Assembly: GCA_018873225.1 (NCBI GenBank)
Contig: JAEILZ010000002.1
Span: 2,976,001 to 3,040,000, forward strand
DNA: 64,000 nt
From: [Phialemoniopsis] sp. UDSM-2020
Lineage: Eukaryota; Ascomycota; Sordariomycetes; Thyridiales; Thyridiaceae
Direction of reading: 5' to 3'
In this document: positions 46,122-56,781 of the stretch, one piece after another
How the letters are laid out: each line of letters begins with the position of its first letter
Numbering within the stretch: the first letter of the stretch is position 1
Made by a program: the position numbers and the translations under genes
The notes under the pieces: model-generated
Databases searched by the model: none
What the model was told of the DNA's origin: nothing
What the model saw: the letters and a program-made list of their open reading frames with translations, nothing else

Positions 46122-47131
46122 ATGTCCGACTCTGCGACTGCTCAGACCGTGTATCTCATCACGGGAGCTAACAAAGGTGAGTAACCTGATCCACAATAAA
46201 GCCTCAACCCCGACCCAGGCTTTACCATCTTGAAGCCCATGTGATATAACTATACTATTTCAAAGACTGTTTAGAATCTTTGACCAGGTTTCTATTCGCT
46301 GAAGTCACTAACATCGATAAATTTCCTACAGGTATCGGCCGAGCCATAGTCGAGGTCCTCCTGGAACGCCCCGAAACCGTCATCCTAGCCGGAGTCCGTT
46401 TCCCCGACGATCCTACCTCTACGAGTCTCCGCGAACTCCCGACGGGAAAAGGCAGCAAGGTCGTAGTGGTTGAGCTGAAAGAAGACAGCCACTTCAAGTC
46501 TCTCGGGGACACACTTAAAGGCCATGGCATCGACCACCTCGACGTGGTCATCGCCAACGCCGGCACATCAGCCGGGTTCTTCACCGTGGCCACGACACCG
46601 ATCGAGGACGTCAAGCACGATTACGAAGTCAACACCATCGGCACTATGAAGCTCTTCCAGACATGCTACCCCCTATACCAGCTGGAACAGGCGAAGGACG
46701 GCAAGCCTCGCAAGTGGGTTGTCATCACCAGCTCGCTGGGCAGCATGGGCTGTCTCGACATGGAGAGTATGCCTTGCGCCTCTTATGGTATGAGCAAGGC
46801 CTCTGTGAACTTCATGACCAAGAAGATCTCGGTCGAGGAGAAGGACAACAATTTGGCTGCGCTTTGCATCCACCCGGGGTAAGTTGGCACTCCGAACTAT
46901 CAATCTATAACAATCAGTCAAGTGTGGAAAATTGCGAGGCTAACAAACAAATGATGCAACAGTTGGGTCAACACCGAGCTAGGGCGTAAGCTGGCCGACT
47001 GGGTTGGGGCGCCTACTCCAAAGACGACTTCAGAGGAGAGTGCTAGAGGCTGCCTTGAGCAGATCGACAACTTGGCTATTGAGAACACCGGGAAGTTTCT
47101 CTACTTCGATGGAAGGGACATTCCGTGGTAA
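46122..47131 (+). CDS. Short-chain dehydrogenase/reductase
   Basis: Exons 46122-46176, 46332-46878 and 46963-47131 give 256 residues. The Rossmann cofactor turn TGANKGIGRAI is rebuilt across intron 1. NAG (VIANAG), catalytic Ser (ITSSLGS) and YGMSK (Tyr-x3-Lys) follow, so all classical SDR residues are intact. The third exon starts WVNTELGRK, the usual 'PGWV.T.MG' segment. It is an NAD(P)H-dependent soluble ketoreductase. This subgroup in fungi is often labelled 'norsolorinic acid ketoreductase-like', but there is no polyketide synthase in the window to support such a role. Intron 1 is 155 nt, longer than most here. Confidence 0.9.
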
Positions 47132-47979
47132 AGTGATTACAGGTTTAGGACGCGGTATCGTTTTTGTTGTCTTTGTGGAGATGCCATTTTGGCATATGAT
47201 CGACTATTCAACATAGTTGTGGCTCAGGTCTATCAGTTGCATTATATATGTTTGAATCTACACTAATTTGCTTTTCTTTCAACTCATTGAACCACAATAA
47301 TTCCAGCTGTGCTCTGACCTTGATTTGAAGTGTTGAACAGTTCAGCCGTGTTGCACGATGCATGAGAACATGCACGAGAAGAAATGAAAACACAACGTTT
47401 TTGACTTCATGCCCCAAGTCACTATGCTCACTTCAAGATAATAGTATCATTCGTAGCGCTTTTACTAACTCTTGCTGGCAGTTTCCTCACTGCAAAATGG
47501 TCAGTGGGCTCTGTTCATCCTGTGAGATTCAAGTAGCTGTATTGCAACAAACACAAACACTCTCGACTTGAATTCAATGGAAGAATTGAGTGGATTCTAG
47601 CTACTTCATTCAAATTTCATGCTGTAATTGAAGTCTTAAAGATCGAAAATGTGATTTGGTTTGGATACTTCGAAGTTGGGTATCGGCTGTCGGCCCATGT
47701 GTGGACCGACTGCCGGTTCAGCTAACGCCATCCACGGGTCATCTTCGGTTCAACCCAAACTTCTAGTGGCATCTTAGCATCTCCACGGCCAGCCCATTGT
47801 TGTACGGCACTAGCCAATGGTCCACACCACGAGTCCCGAAGCTTTGCCGACGCGGAGAGTATCGGTGGTCCCTAGGTGTCTCCCACCATGGAAACGTTTA
47901 TAATGTGACGGAAAGCCCGGCGGGGTCTCTTCAGACTTAGGATGAAGCCTGTCTCTATACCCTCACAATACCGATTAAA
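47132..47979. other. Intergenic, promoter of the GH3 gene
   Basis: About 850 bp. TATAAT at 47899-47904 lies 76 bp before the GH3 ATG and is a plausible TATA element. Nothing else is identified. Confidence 0.45.
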
Positions 47980-50612
47980 ATGGCTGGCAAGGTTGATATC
48001 GAAGGGATCTTGAAGACCCTCACCCTCGAGGAGAAGGTAAGTTAGCAAGCCAGTCTAAAGCTCCAGATAGTAGCAGCAGCAACTCACACTTTCTAGATCT
48101 CCATCCTCGCGGGGAGGAATATGTGGGAGACTGTCCCCGTTCCATCCAAGGGTGTTCCCGCCATCAAGGTACGTCAAGCACATCGTTCGCAAGGCCTACA
48201 TCAGAAGTTGCCCTCTAACAGGAACGATAGGTCTCTGACGGCCCCAACGGCGCTCGTGGCGCCGACTTCACCGGCGGCAAGACCTCGGCGTGCTTCCCGG
48301 CCGCCTGCAGCGTGGCCGCCACCTTTGACGAGGACATCGCTCACCGCATCGGCGAGGCCCTCGCCGAGGAGACGCACAGTAAGGGCGCCCGCTGCCTGCT
48401 GGGCCCGACGACCTGCATGCACCGCGACCCGCGCGGCGGCCGCAACTTCGAGAGCTTCAGCGAGGACCCCCTGCTGGCCGGCAAGCTCGCCGCCGGCGTC
48501 ATCCGCGGCCTGCAGTCGCGCGGCGTGTCGGGCACCATCAAGCACTACGCCGCCAACGAGCAGGAGACGGACCGCATGACCGTCCGCGAGACCATCCCCG
48601 AGCGCGCCCTGCGCGAGATCTACTTGCGGCCGTTCGAGATCGCCATCAAGGAGGCCAAGCCGTGGGCCGTCATGACGGCCTACAACGTCGTCAACGGCTT
48701 CCACTGCGACGAGAACGAGTTCCTTCTCGAGCAGGTCCTCCGGGGCGAGTGGGGCTGGGACGGCCTGGTGATGAGCGACTGGGGCGGTACGAACTCGGTG
48801 GACGGCTCCATCAATGCTGGTCTCGACCTTGAGATGCCTGGTCCTGCTCGCATTCGCAAGATCGACGCTGTTGTAGCTGCCGTCAAGGCCGGAAAGATCC
48901 AGGAGAGCAAGATTGACGAGCGGGCTCGCCGTGTCTTGCAGTTCATTGAGAAGCTCAAGGGCTTTGAGGATGACACCATTCCTGATGAGCAGGCTATCGA
49001 CAAGCCCGAGCACCGTGCTCTGATTCGAGAGGCTGGTGGCCGCGGTGTCGTTCTGCTCAAGAACGAGAAGAACGTTCTGCCGCTCCCCAAAGACAAGCTG
49101 AAGGGCAAGAAGGTCGCTCTCATCGGCTACGCGAAGGAAGGCCAGGCTCACGGTGGTGGCAGTGCCGCCGTGAGTGCCCACTACCGGAAGTCACCGTGGG
49201 ACGCTCTCCACGAGTACTACGGCGACTCGGTGGAGTTCACCTATGCCAAAGGAGCTCACACTCTTCGCATGTTGCCCGGTCTTGCACAGAACGTCGTCGG
49301 TCTCGACGGCAAGGCCGGTTGGACGATGAACCTCTACCCTCAGGGTAGCTCGACCCCGAAGGAGGTCAAGCACCAGTTCCCCGCCGCAAGCTCATCTCCC
49401 ATCGGCTCTGATGTGTTGGAGAAGTGGACGACCATCGAGCTGGTGGCTGACTACACCCCCACGGAGACTGGCGACCACTACTACGCTGCGTCCGGCCTGG
49501 GCCCCACCCAGATCTTCATCAACGACGAGAAGGTCTGGGAGCAGACCAGCCTCATCAGCGACCCCATGGGCTTCCTCTTCATGTCGGTCAACGAGAAGGA
49601 GCACCGGTACTCCTTCAAGGCCGGGACCACCTACCGCATCCGCATCCGCAGCGAGCCGCCGTCCAGCATCCCTGGCCTCGAGATCCTCGAGGGTCGCACC
49701 GGCGTCCGCATGGGCTTCCAGACCGCCTCCGAGCACGACGAGGAGCTCACCTCGGAGGCCGTCCAGCGCGCCAAGGAGGCCGATTACGCCATCGTCTTCT
49801 CGGGCCATACGCCCGAGTGGGAGTCCGAGGGCCAGGACCAGCTGTCCTTCAACCTGCCCCGCAACGGCAGCCAGGACGCCCTCATCGCCGCCGTGGCCGA
49901 GGCCAACGCCAACACCATCGTCGTCAACGCCACGGGCGTCGCTGTCGCCATGCCCTGGCTCGACAAGATCAGCGGCCTGCTGCAGACGTGGTACCCGGGC
50001 CAAGAGTGCGGCAACGCCATCGTCGACGTCCTCTCGGGCACCGTCAACCCGGAGGGCCGCCTCCCATGCTCCTTCCCTAAGAGCATCGAGGACTCGCCGG
50101 CGTGGGGCAACTTCCCCGGCAAGAAGGTCGACGGCGTGCTCGAGGTTACGTACGAGGAGGGCGTCTTCATCGGCTACCGCCACTACGACCGCATCGGCAG
50201 GGACAGGCTCAACTTCCCCTTCGGCTACGGCCTGTCGTACACATCGTTCACGACCTCTGGTCTCAAGGCCGCCAAGAAGTCGGATGACGCCTTTACTGCC
50301 AGCGTCACCGTCAAGAACACGGGCAGCAGCGCTGGCGGTGCCCTCGTCCAGCTGTACGGCGGCCGGGCGGAGAAGGCGGCTGATCATCCCGTCAAGTCGC
50401 TCGTCGCCTTCAAGAAGGTGCGCCTGCAGCCCGGCGAGTCGACTACCATTGAGCTTTCTGTCACCACGAGAGATCTGGGCTTCTTCGACGAAAAGTCCAA
50501 GAAGTGGGTGGTCCCGGCTGGCAAGTACGAGCTGATCTCGGCCAACTCAGCGGCCGACATTCTCGAGACGGTGGAGGTCATTGTCGAGAAGGAGTTTATC
50601 TACAACCCATGA
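47980..50612 (+). CDS. Intracellular GH3 beta-glucosidase with PA14 insert
   Basis: Exons 47980-48036 (19 codons), 48097-48168 (24 codons) and 48231-50612 give 836 residues. It hydrolyses terminal beta-glucosides such as cellobiose. The N-terminal GH3 domain shows VSDGPNGARG, GPTTCMHRDPRGGRNFES, KHYAANEQETDR and VMSDWGGTNSVDG, where the Asp of SDW is the nucleophile. A PA14-type beta domain (DYTPTETGDHYYAASGLGP, MGFLFMSVNEKEHRY) sits inside the second GH3 domain at about residues 395-530, as in fungal and Kluyveromyces-type enzymes. SGHTPEWESEGQDQ is the acid/base region, and a fibronectin-III-like tail ends the protein. There is no signal peptide, so it should work in the cytosol on imported oligosaccharides. 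AATAAA follows soon after the stop. GC content is high and codon-biased, suggesting strong expression. Confidence 0.95.
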
Positions 50613-51170
50613 ATGAATAAAGTCAAATAAATAGAACTCATATCAGTAAATCGAAGTATCGTCATGCCAAATCTGAAGTAATGTTGTATTGAGTGATGCT
50701 TGTTTCAAACACGCCATAACCAGCAAGCCTTTCTGTTAGATCAGCTGGAATGGCGAACATGACAAAGACAGCCAAAGAAGGACAGTGGAGCGCAGTCTAG
50801 ACTCAAGCAAGGTTGAAAGGAACCCACGTAGAGTCTTACAAGATCACTATAGTAAAGTGCAGAGGGGTGTTGTGATACAAGGAATTGCTAGGCCGCCCGA
50901 TTTGTTGGCTGGGCCCCTGCATATTGCCTTGGTAATGATTTTCTCATCGCTTTGTGAATCATAACAGGATGAATGAATCCTTATTGTTTCTCTTGAATGC
51001 CTAATTCATACGTTCAACATTCTCGTTCATCCGATCACTATTTAAGCCACAATAGCCGTCAAAACAGTAGGCGGTGTACATATCGAATTACGAAACTTTT
51101 TCAGGCGCAACTCGTTGCTTCATCTTCATATCAACCTTTTCGCATCCATTCATCTGCACTGCCACGGACG
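50613..51170. other. Intergenic between GH3 and Q-rich gene
   Basis: About 560 bp with AT-rich 3' flank of the GH3 gene (AATAAA near 50617) and the presumed promoter of the next gene. No element stands out. Confidence 0.4.
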
Positions 51171-52402
51171 ATGGATTTGGAACCGTACAAACAACTCATC
51201 AACCGTCCTCTTCTCGTGTTCGAGTGTATCGCTTGCGGCGAGAAGTGCGACTTGGACTGCCACCGCTTGCATCTGCATTCCTTTACTTGTCACAACACGC
51301 TTTGCCCTCGCCATACACCACAACCTCCACTTCGAGAGCCGAGAGCTTTCGTGGTTGAAGTCATGGATCCGCCTCGTCCTGCCCGCTTCCACCGGCCCCG
51401 CCGTGCGAGTATGTAGCCCAGACTATGTCAACGAGGGAACTTTTCTAACAGTGCGATCATCTAGGCAGAGCTCAAGCCCAGCCTGCGGCGAACCACGAGC
51501 AGGTCACGAACACCATAACGCAGCAGGTGCCGGCACAAGCGACACAGAGCGGACAGATACAGACAAGTGATCAAGCGGACGCACCTCAGCAGGCGCAACC
51601 TCAGCCCAGGCAGCGGCAGACCGGATGGTCACAGCGAGAGCGTCAAGCTCTTCGGACTCAGCAGTACGTCCTAGAGCAACTTCAGCAGCAGCAGCGCGAA
51701 GAGCAGGCCCAGCATCAGCCGCAGCCTTATCAACAGGAGACCTGGCAAGAGCAGCCCGCCAGGGTCCAGGAAGCTCCGCAGCAGCATCAGGCTCCCCGTC
51801 AGTATTATGACGGTCAGTACTATGACGGCCAGCAGCTACCCGTCCGACAGAGGCAGCCTGCAGGACAACAACAGCTCATCGACCACCAGGGTGCCGCCCA
51901 CCGCCAAGCTCCCACCCCGTCGACTTATCGCACTAACTGGTATCCGCCAGTCCACGACTATCCTCCTGCCACCACTGCGTCACAGGCAACGCGGACGAGG
52001 AATGAGCTGCACATGCGCTTCCGTACCGACAGGATACCTGCCGGCCGGGGCGGACAGACTGAGTCCCCGCTCGAGATCCATTTGCGCGGACAGGAGGAGT
52101 TTACGGTGCAGCGTGATGCTCTGCCAGGCCCGATCGAGATCATCTACGGCTCTACGCGGGTGACGATATTCATATCCGACGTTGAGGAGGCGGCGCCTCG
52201 GGGCAGGGGCCAGGGTGTAGATGTCTCGTTGATTACGACCGGATCGCGCCACGCGGGCACCGTCAATTCGACTCCCAGAGCCAATACCATGGCCGTCACC
52301 ACGGAGAATGTCGTCACCGAATCTGCAACTTCGGGTGCCATGACACATGCCAACCAGCGATACCAAGCCTATGTCGAGGATGCTACGGACGATGGCAACT
52401 GA
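51171..52402 (+). CDS. Gln-rich protein with N-terminal Cys/His cluster, 391 aa
   Basis: Exons 51171-51408 and 51465-52402 (GTATGT donor, CTAAC branch, phase 1) give 391 residues. Residues 16-45 form a Cys/His-rich cluster: FECIACGEKCDLDCHRLHLH then FTCHNTLCPRH, seven Cys and five His, suggestive of metal binding. A low-complexity region of roughly 150 residues, rich in Gln, Pro, Ala, Arg and Tyr, follows (EQLQQQQREEQAQHQPQ, QYYDGQYYDGQQ). Residues near 240-310 are ordinary and beta-rich (NELHMRFRTDR, LEIHLRGQEEFTV, PGPIEIIYGSTRVTIFISDV) and may be a small folded domain. The tail is Thr/Asn/Ala-rich. No signal peptide or known family. The composition resembles prion-like or RNA-granule proteins, but that is inference. 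Confidence 0.65.
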
Positions 52403-53207
52403 TTCGTTGCAAATACCTGCTGGGTGCGACGTTGTCAAACCAACTCATGGAAGGGCACGATTCCACGGAGACCTACACAGGAGTTTCCTTTACCATTGTA
52501 ACAATAGCCAGCAAAGAAAAGGGAAAGAGAATTTCCAAGCCGGAACCTTGACGAGATAGAGTCATGGGCAGGTGCCTGTTGACTAGCAAGTCCATTGGGA
52601 AGCAGTGTAGTCAAAACCAGGTAGTCATAGCTATTTGTACGATCCAAGCCTTTGCAATGCCGCTCTCATCTCGAATCTTGTGAACTTGACTGGCTGCTTT
52701 TCCAACCCAACCAGATCAGTGAGAAAAAGAGGGGGTACCGGAGCCGAAAAAGAGTCCAAGATGCAAGCTAATGATGGCGAACTTAGACTTGCTGGGACCA
52801 CCCTGACCCCGATGTTCGGGCCCAGTGTCCGGGCCGTTCCCCGGAACCACCTCCGACACTCCGCATTTTGAGGAGATCAACCCCTCACAGACCGGGGTAA
52901 CACGGGGTCTAACTCCAAGATCATGCATATTCAAGGTAGTCATCGAGGTGGCACGCAATTTCACGAAGTTCACTAGTTTCTTGCTCAGACAGTCCGCTCT
53001 ATGATCCCAGCCACGCGGCACCCCATGAATCCCATGCGGAGCAATTTGCGGGCAGACTCCGAATCAAGTCGTGACGTGACATTCGGGGTCGTCCGGAGGA
53101 AACAACGACATATAAAGGCCCCGGTCGTTTATCACATCTTGACAGGTTACTTATCTCGCGCACTGGCAGATCAGCACTGGGTTCATAAAGTTTGATTTAT
53201 AGCTGTC
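52403..53207. other. Intergenic, promoter of the beta-helix hydrolase
   Basis: About 800 bp. A TATA box (53111-53116) and a CCGGAG word at 53092-53097 that fits the carbon-repressor consensus SYGGRG are present. No gene is seen. Confidence 0.45.
53111..53116 (+). promoter_or_regulatory. TATA box of the beta-helix hydrolase gene
   Basis: TATAAA lies 92 bp upstream of the start codon at 53208, a usual position for an inducible fungal promoter. Confidence 0.55.
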
Positions 53208-54674
53208 ATGTTTCGCTTCATTGGACTGACTGCTCTATTGTGGGCGGGCCAGCTTGTCCAAGCCAGCCCATCCCAGGCCGTTGAGATCAGGGATACCGGA
53301 GCCAATGGTAGTCTGAAGACCTACCCGATCCCCTCGGGCGTCGACATCTCGACTGCCTTCGACGTCAAAGTTCGTGTCGCCGGGGGCCAATGGCAAAACA
53401 TCAGCTCCTACAAGCCCCTCCTGGCTGAGATCAACACTACGACGGGGTCAATGGCCACCAAAGCGTCGTCAATGGCGTACTTTGACTTCATCGGCACCGT
53501 CGAGATCTCCGCGACCTACAAGAATGGCGCCGTCAAGGCGGCTAAGATCAGACCGTACTCGTATGGCATCCCCACGACCATGTGCGGCGCGGCGATCAGG
53601 TTCACTCTTTCAGAGCCGCGCAACGTGTTCCTGCAGGTTAACGACGAGATCTTTGACGGCCTCCACCTGTTCACCAATGCGTTCGAGGAGAACGTACCAT
53701 CGCGCAACGACTCCAACGTAGTCTACTTCGAGCCCGGCCTGCACGACCTCAAGGACCCCCTGACCATCACCTCGGGCCAGACCGTCTACATCCCCGGCGG
53801 CTCGGTGGTCCGCGTCAGCGCTATCAACATCGCCAACGCGACCGACGTCACCATCCGCGGCCGCGGCGTCCTGCTCTTCAACAAGCGCTCCGACATCAAC
53901 GTCGCGCGCTCGCAGCGGGTCACCATCGAAGGGGTGACGGGCATCAACGTGCTGCCGCGCGTCTACGAGTCGCGCGACGTCGCCATCGTCAACTTCCGCG
54001 CCATTAGCGCCTCGCAGTGGGGCGACGGCATCGACGTCTACTCGAGCCGCAACGTGTTCATCGACCGCAACTTCCTGCGCAACTCGGACGACTGCGTCGC
54101 CATCTACAACCACCGCGACGAGTGGTACGGCGACACGGTCAATGTCACGGTGCAGAACTCGGCGCTGTGGGCCGACGTCGCGCACCCCGTCAACATCGGC
54201 ACGCACGGCAACACGCAGGACCCGGAGGTCACGGACGGCATCGTGCTTCGCAACATCGACATCATGGACCACCGCGAGATGCAGGTCGACTACCAGGGGT
54301 GCATCGCGCTGAACCCGGGCGACAGCAACATGCTGCAGAACGTGCTTATCGAGGACGTGCGCGTTGAGGACTTCCGTCTCGGTCAGCTGATCAACATGCG
54401 CATCATGTACAACAAGAAGTACAACACGTCGCCCGGGCGAGGCATCCGCAATGTGACCATCAGGAACTTTAGCTACACGGGCACACGCGCCTATCCGTCG
54501 CTGCTGGTTGGGTACGACGAGAAGAGCACCATCGAGTTCATCACGTTCCAGAACTTGACGATCAATGGTGTGGCCATCTACGATACTATGAAGAAGCCGG
54601 GATGGTACGCGACCTCTGACGAGGTGCCGATGTATGTGAACGAGCATGTCAAGAACTTGACTTTCATTCAGTAG
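53208..54674 (+). CDS. Secreted right-handed beta-helix glycosidase, GH28-like
   Basis: An intronless gene of 488 residues. MFRFIGLTALLWAGQLVQA is a signal peptide. Residues 25-150 look like a beta-sandwich leading into a parallel beta-helix from about residue 170 (VVYFEPGLHDLKDPLTITSGQTVYIPGG). The helix turns are seen as repeats of V-x-I or V-x-V spacing (VTIRGRGVLLFN, VTIEGVTGINVL, VAIVNFRAIS). The likely active site is QWGDGIDVYSSRNV plus NSDDCVAIYNH, with paired Asp as in GH28 polygalacturonases, and NIGTHGN near the usual GHG position. The classical RIK motif is absent. Many N-glycosylation sequons are present. The substrate is probably a plant or microbial polysaccharide; GH28 or a related beta-helix family such as GH49 are the options. 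Confidence 0.82.
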   Translation: MFRFIGLTALLWAGQLVQASPSQAVEIRDTGANGSLKTYPIPSGVDISTAFDVKVRVAGGQWQNISSYKPLLAEINTTTGSMATKASSMAYFDFIGTVEISATYKNGAVKAAKIRPYSYGIPTTMCGAAIRFTLSEPRNVFLQVNDEIFDGLHLFTNAFEENVPSRNDSNVVYFEPGLHDLKDPLTITSGQTVYIPGGSVVRVSAINIANATDVTIRGRGVLLFNKRSDINVARSQRVTIEGVTGINVLPRVYESRDVAIVNFRAISASQWGDGIDVYSSRNVFIDRNFLRNSDDCVAIYNHRDEWYGDTVNVTVQNSALWADVAHPVNIGTHGNTQDPEVTDGIVLRNIDIMDHREMQVDYQGCIALNPGDSNMLQNVLIEDVRVEDFRLGQLINMRIMYNKKYNTSPGRGIRNVTIRNFSYTGTRAYPSLLVGYDEKSTIEFITFQNLTINGVAIYDTMKKPGWYATSDEVPMYVNEHVKNLTFIQ

Positions 54675-54858
54675 ATACTTCTGGCAAAATAAACTACATA
54701 ATGACCTTGGTCACATTTGGAAATATTGAATCTTGGTATTAAAATACTGACCAAATAAGTCTCCCCCTTATTACAACAACCCTGGAAGCAAACAATACAA
54801 ATCAAGAAATGATCACCTCACAACACATTACACAAAGTCTGTTTTTCCCAACCAACAC

Positions 54859-56781
54859 CTAGTGTGTTGCAACCTCCCGGATACTGCTGCGGTGAATCTT
54901 GGCAAGCCACGTCCGCGCCATAAACGACCGGATCTTCTTGCCCCAGACCATGAAGATGATGAGCGCCAGGTTGTTAGCGAGCAGCAGGCCGCAGAAGACA
55001 CCGGCGATCATGACGACGTAGCCGTGCTGCAGAATCCACTCGAGTAGGTTGACGCCCATGCCGAAGCTGATGGCCTGCTTGCCGAGGTTCATGGCGATGA
55101 GCATCTCGCTGATGTTGGAGTTGTAGCTGTCGATGGCGTAGGCGAGCGCGAACGTGAAGTAAAAGTACGAGGCGAACTGGGTCATGGCGACGGCGATGAA
55201 GTACGAGATCCAGTGCAGGTTGCGCTCGGCGGCGAAGCCGTAGAGGATGAGGCCCGCGGGCGCGATGAGCATGGCGGGCAGCATGACTCCCAAGCGCATC
55301 TCGGCCTCGCGCAGGCCGTCGTTCTTGCGGGTCAGGCGCGCGGCGAGGCGGTCGGACGAGGTGGTGAAGGGGATGGCGAGGCCGTAGCCGATGATGGTCG
55401 AGATGGTGACGAGGCCGGAGCTGGTTTGGGACCAGTTGTAGGGCGGGGCGGTGATCTTGAGCGGGAAGGTGAAGTTGAAGGTCAGGGCGCCGAGGCCGAT
55501 GTAGATGCCTGTGCATGCGAGTGTCAGAGAGTAGATCGCTACTATGATTAAAGAGCGATGACTTACCGTAGGTCGTGACGACCCAGAATACGTGGGGGAC
55601 GAGGAAGTAGGTAAATGAGCGGGCCATCATGAGGAAGAAGGGCGAGTCCTTCTCCCAGATGCCCCAGAACTTCAGGGTCTGGAGGTAGGTCTTGCGGGGA
55701 GGGATGGCGGCGGTGCGTTCGGCGGCCACCACGCCGTCCTTCTCGCCGTGCGTCGATCCGTCAGACGATATGTCGTGAGGGCTGGGGCGGTGGTAGGTAG
55801 TCTCCTCGACGACCAAGAAGGCGTAGATGAGCAGGGCCATGGCGAAAGCAAACTCGACGTAGAAGAAGAGACGCCACGAGTAGCCACCAGCCAGCATGTA
55901 TCCGGCGTAGAGGGGTCCTGTTGCACCGAAGCAGAGGCAGACTAGCATGGAGTGTCAGCGATATTTTCTCTCCGTCCTCGTTTGGCTTTAACATACCAGT
56001 GTAGATACCAAGTCGCGTACCGCGCTCGTGCAGGTAGAAGATATCATTCACAAGCTGTACGGGCAAAGCCTCACAGACACCAGAGCCAAAGCCATGAACG
56101 ACACGGGCGACCATCAAGCCAGCAAAAGAGGTTGCTTGAGATGCTCCGATTAGACCAGCGCAGTACTGGGGCGTGGGTTAGCCGTCATGAATCTGATCCG
56201 AACACGACTATATCAAGGGTCCCTTACCAGGATCATCGAAGCAAGCATAACCGGGCGGCGTCCGATCTTGTGATAGAGTGGCACAAGCAAGAGAGATCCT
56301 ATATGCTGTTAGACATCCTCACACTCTACGCGAATTGTAGTTCAGTGGTCACTTACCAAAGCCAAAGGCAAGATTAGGGTAGTTGATGAGACCACTGGCC
56401 TCATTGGGCGTGATGCCAAACTCCTCCGAGTAGATGCCAATGTACACCGAGGGACCGAGCAGCGCAGAGTTGCCGAGGAAGGAGTAAAGCGAGCAGGCAA
56501 TGAGAATGGCGAGCTTCTTGTACTTGGGCCATTGCAGCGGGTCGTTGGGATCTTCGGCGGGCACGGGAAAGAGAGCTTGGCCGTATGCAGTGTCGTCGCC
56601 CTCTTTACGCGAGGATAGTCCGTCAGTATATCCAGTCTCATGGCATGATCGCACACTGTCTCAAGCCGAACTCACCTGCGGCCTTCAGATAGACTGTGCC
56701 GGGGACGTCGCCCTCGTGGGCATGACTGTGGGCCAGATGAGGTGGAGCGACGGGCCCCTCATGGTGATGGACGTGAGCCAT
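54859..56781 (-). CDS. MFS transporter, DHA1-like
   Basis: Six exons on the minus strand, 56781-56676, 56602-56357, 56298-56228, 56165-55997, 55941-55567 and 55508-54859, all phase-consistent, give 538 residues. The cytosolic N-terminus is His-rich (MAHVHHHEGP, HLAHSHAHEGD). DPNDPLQWPKYKKL precedes TM1, as is standard in fungal DHA1 drug:H+ antiporter-like proteins. The MFS loop 2-3 motif appears as YHKIGRRPVMLAS, and motif C-like glycines occur in GFGSGVCEALPVQLVNDIF. A long central loop with Arg and Lys separates the two six-helix halves. It sits in the plasma membrane; the substrate is not predictable. It converges on the beta-helix hydrolase with 184 bp between stops. Confidence 0.9.

Noticed and set aside
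46122..47131. Aflatoxin-type norsolorinic acid ketoreductase
   Set aside because: The SDR subgroup is often given this name, but there is no polyketide synthase or other pathway gene in the window.
49392..50387. 331-codon open frame antisense to the GH3 gene
   Set aside because: It mirrors strongly GC3-biased codons of a well-supported beta-glucosidase and has no domain of its own.
53610..54647. 345-codon open frame antisense to the beta-helix hydrolase
   Set aside because: Same GC-bias artefact; composition dominated by Val, Asp, Arg and His without structure.
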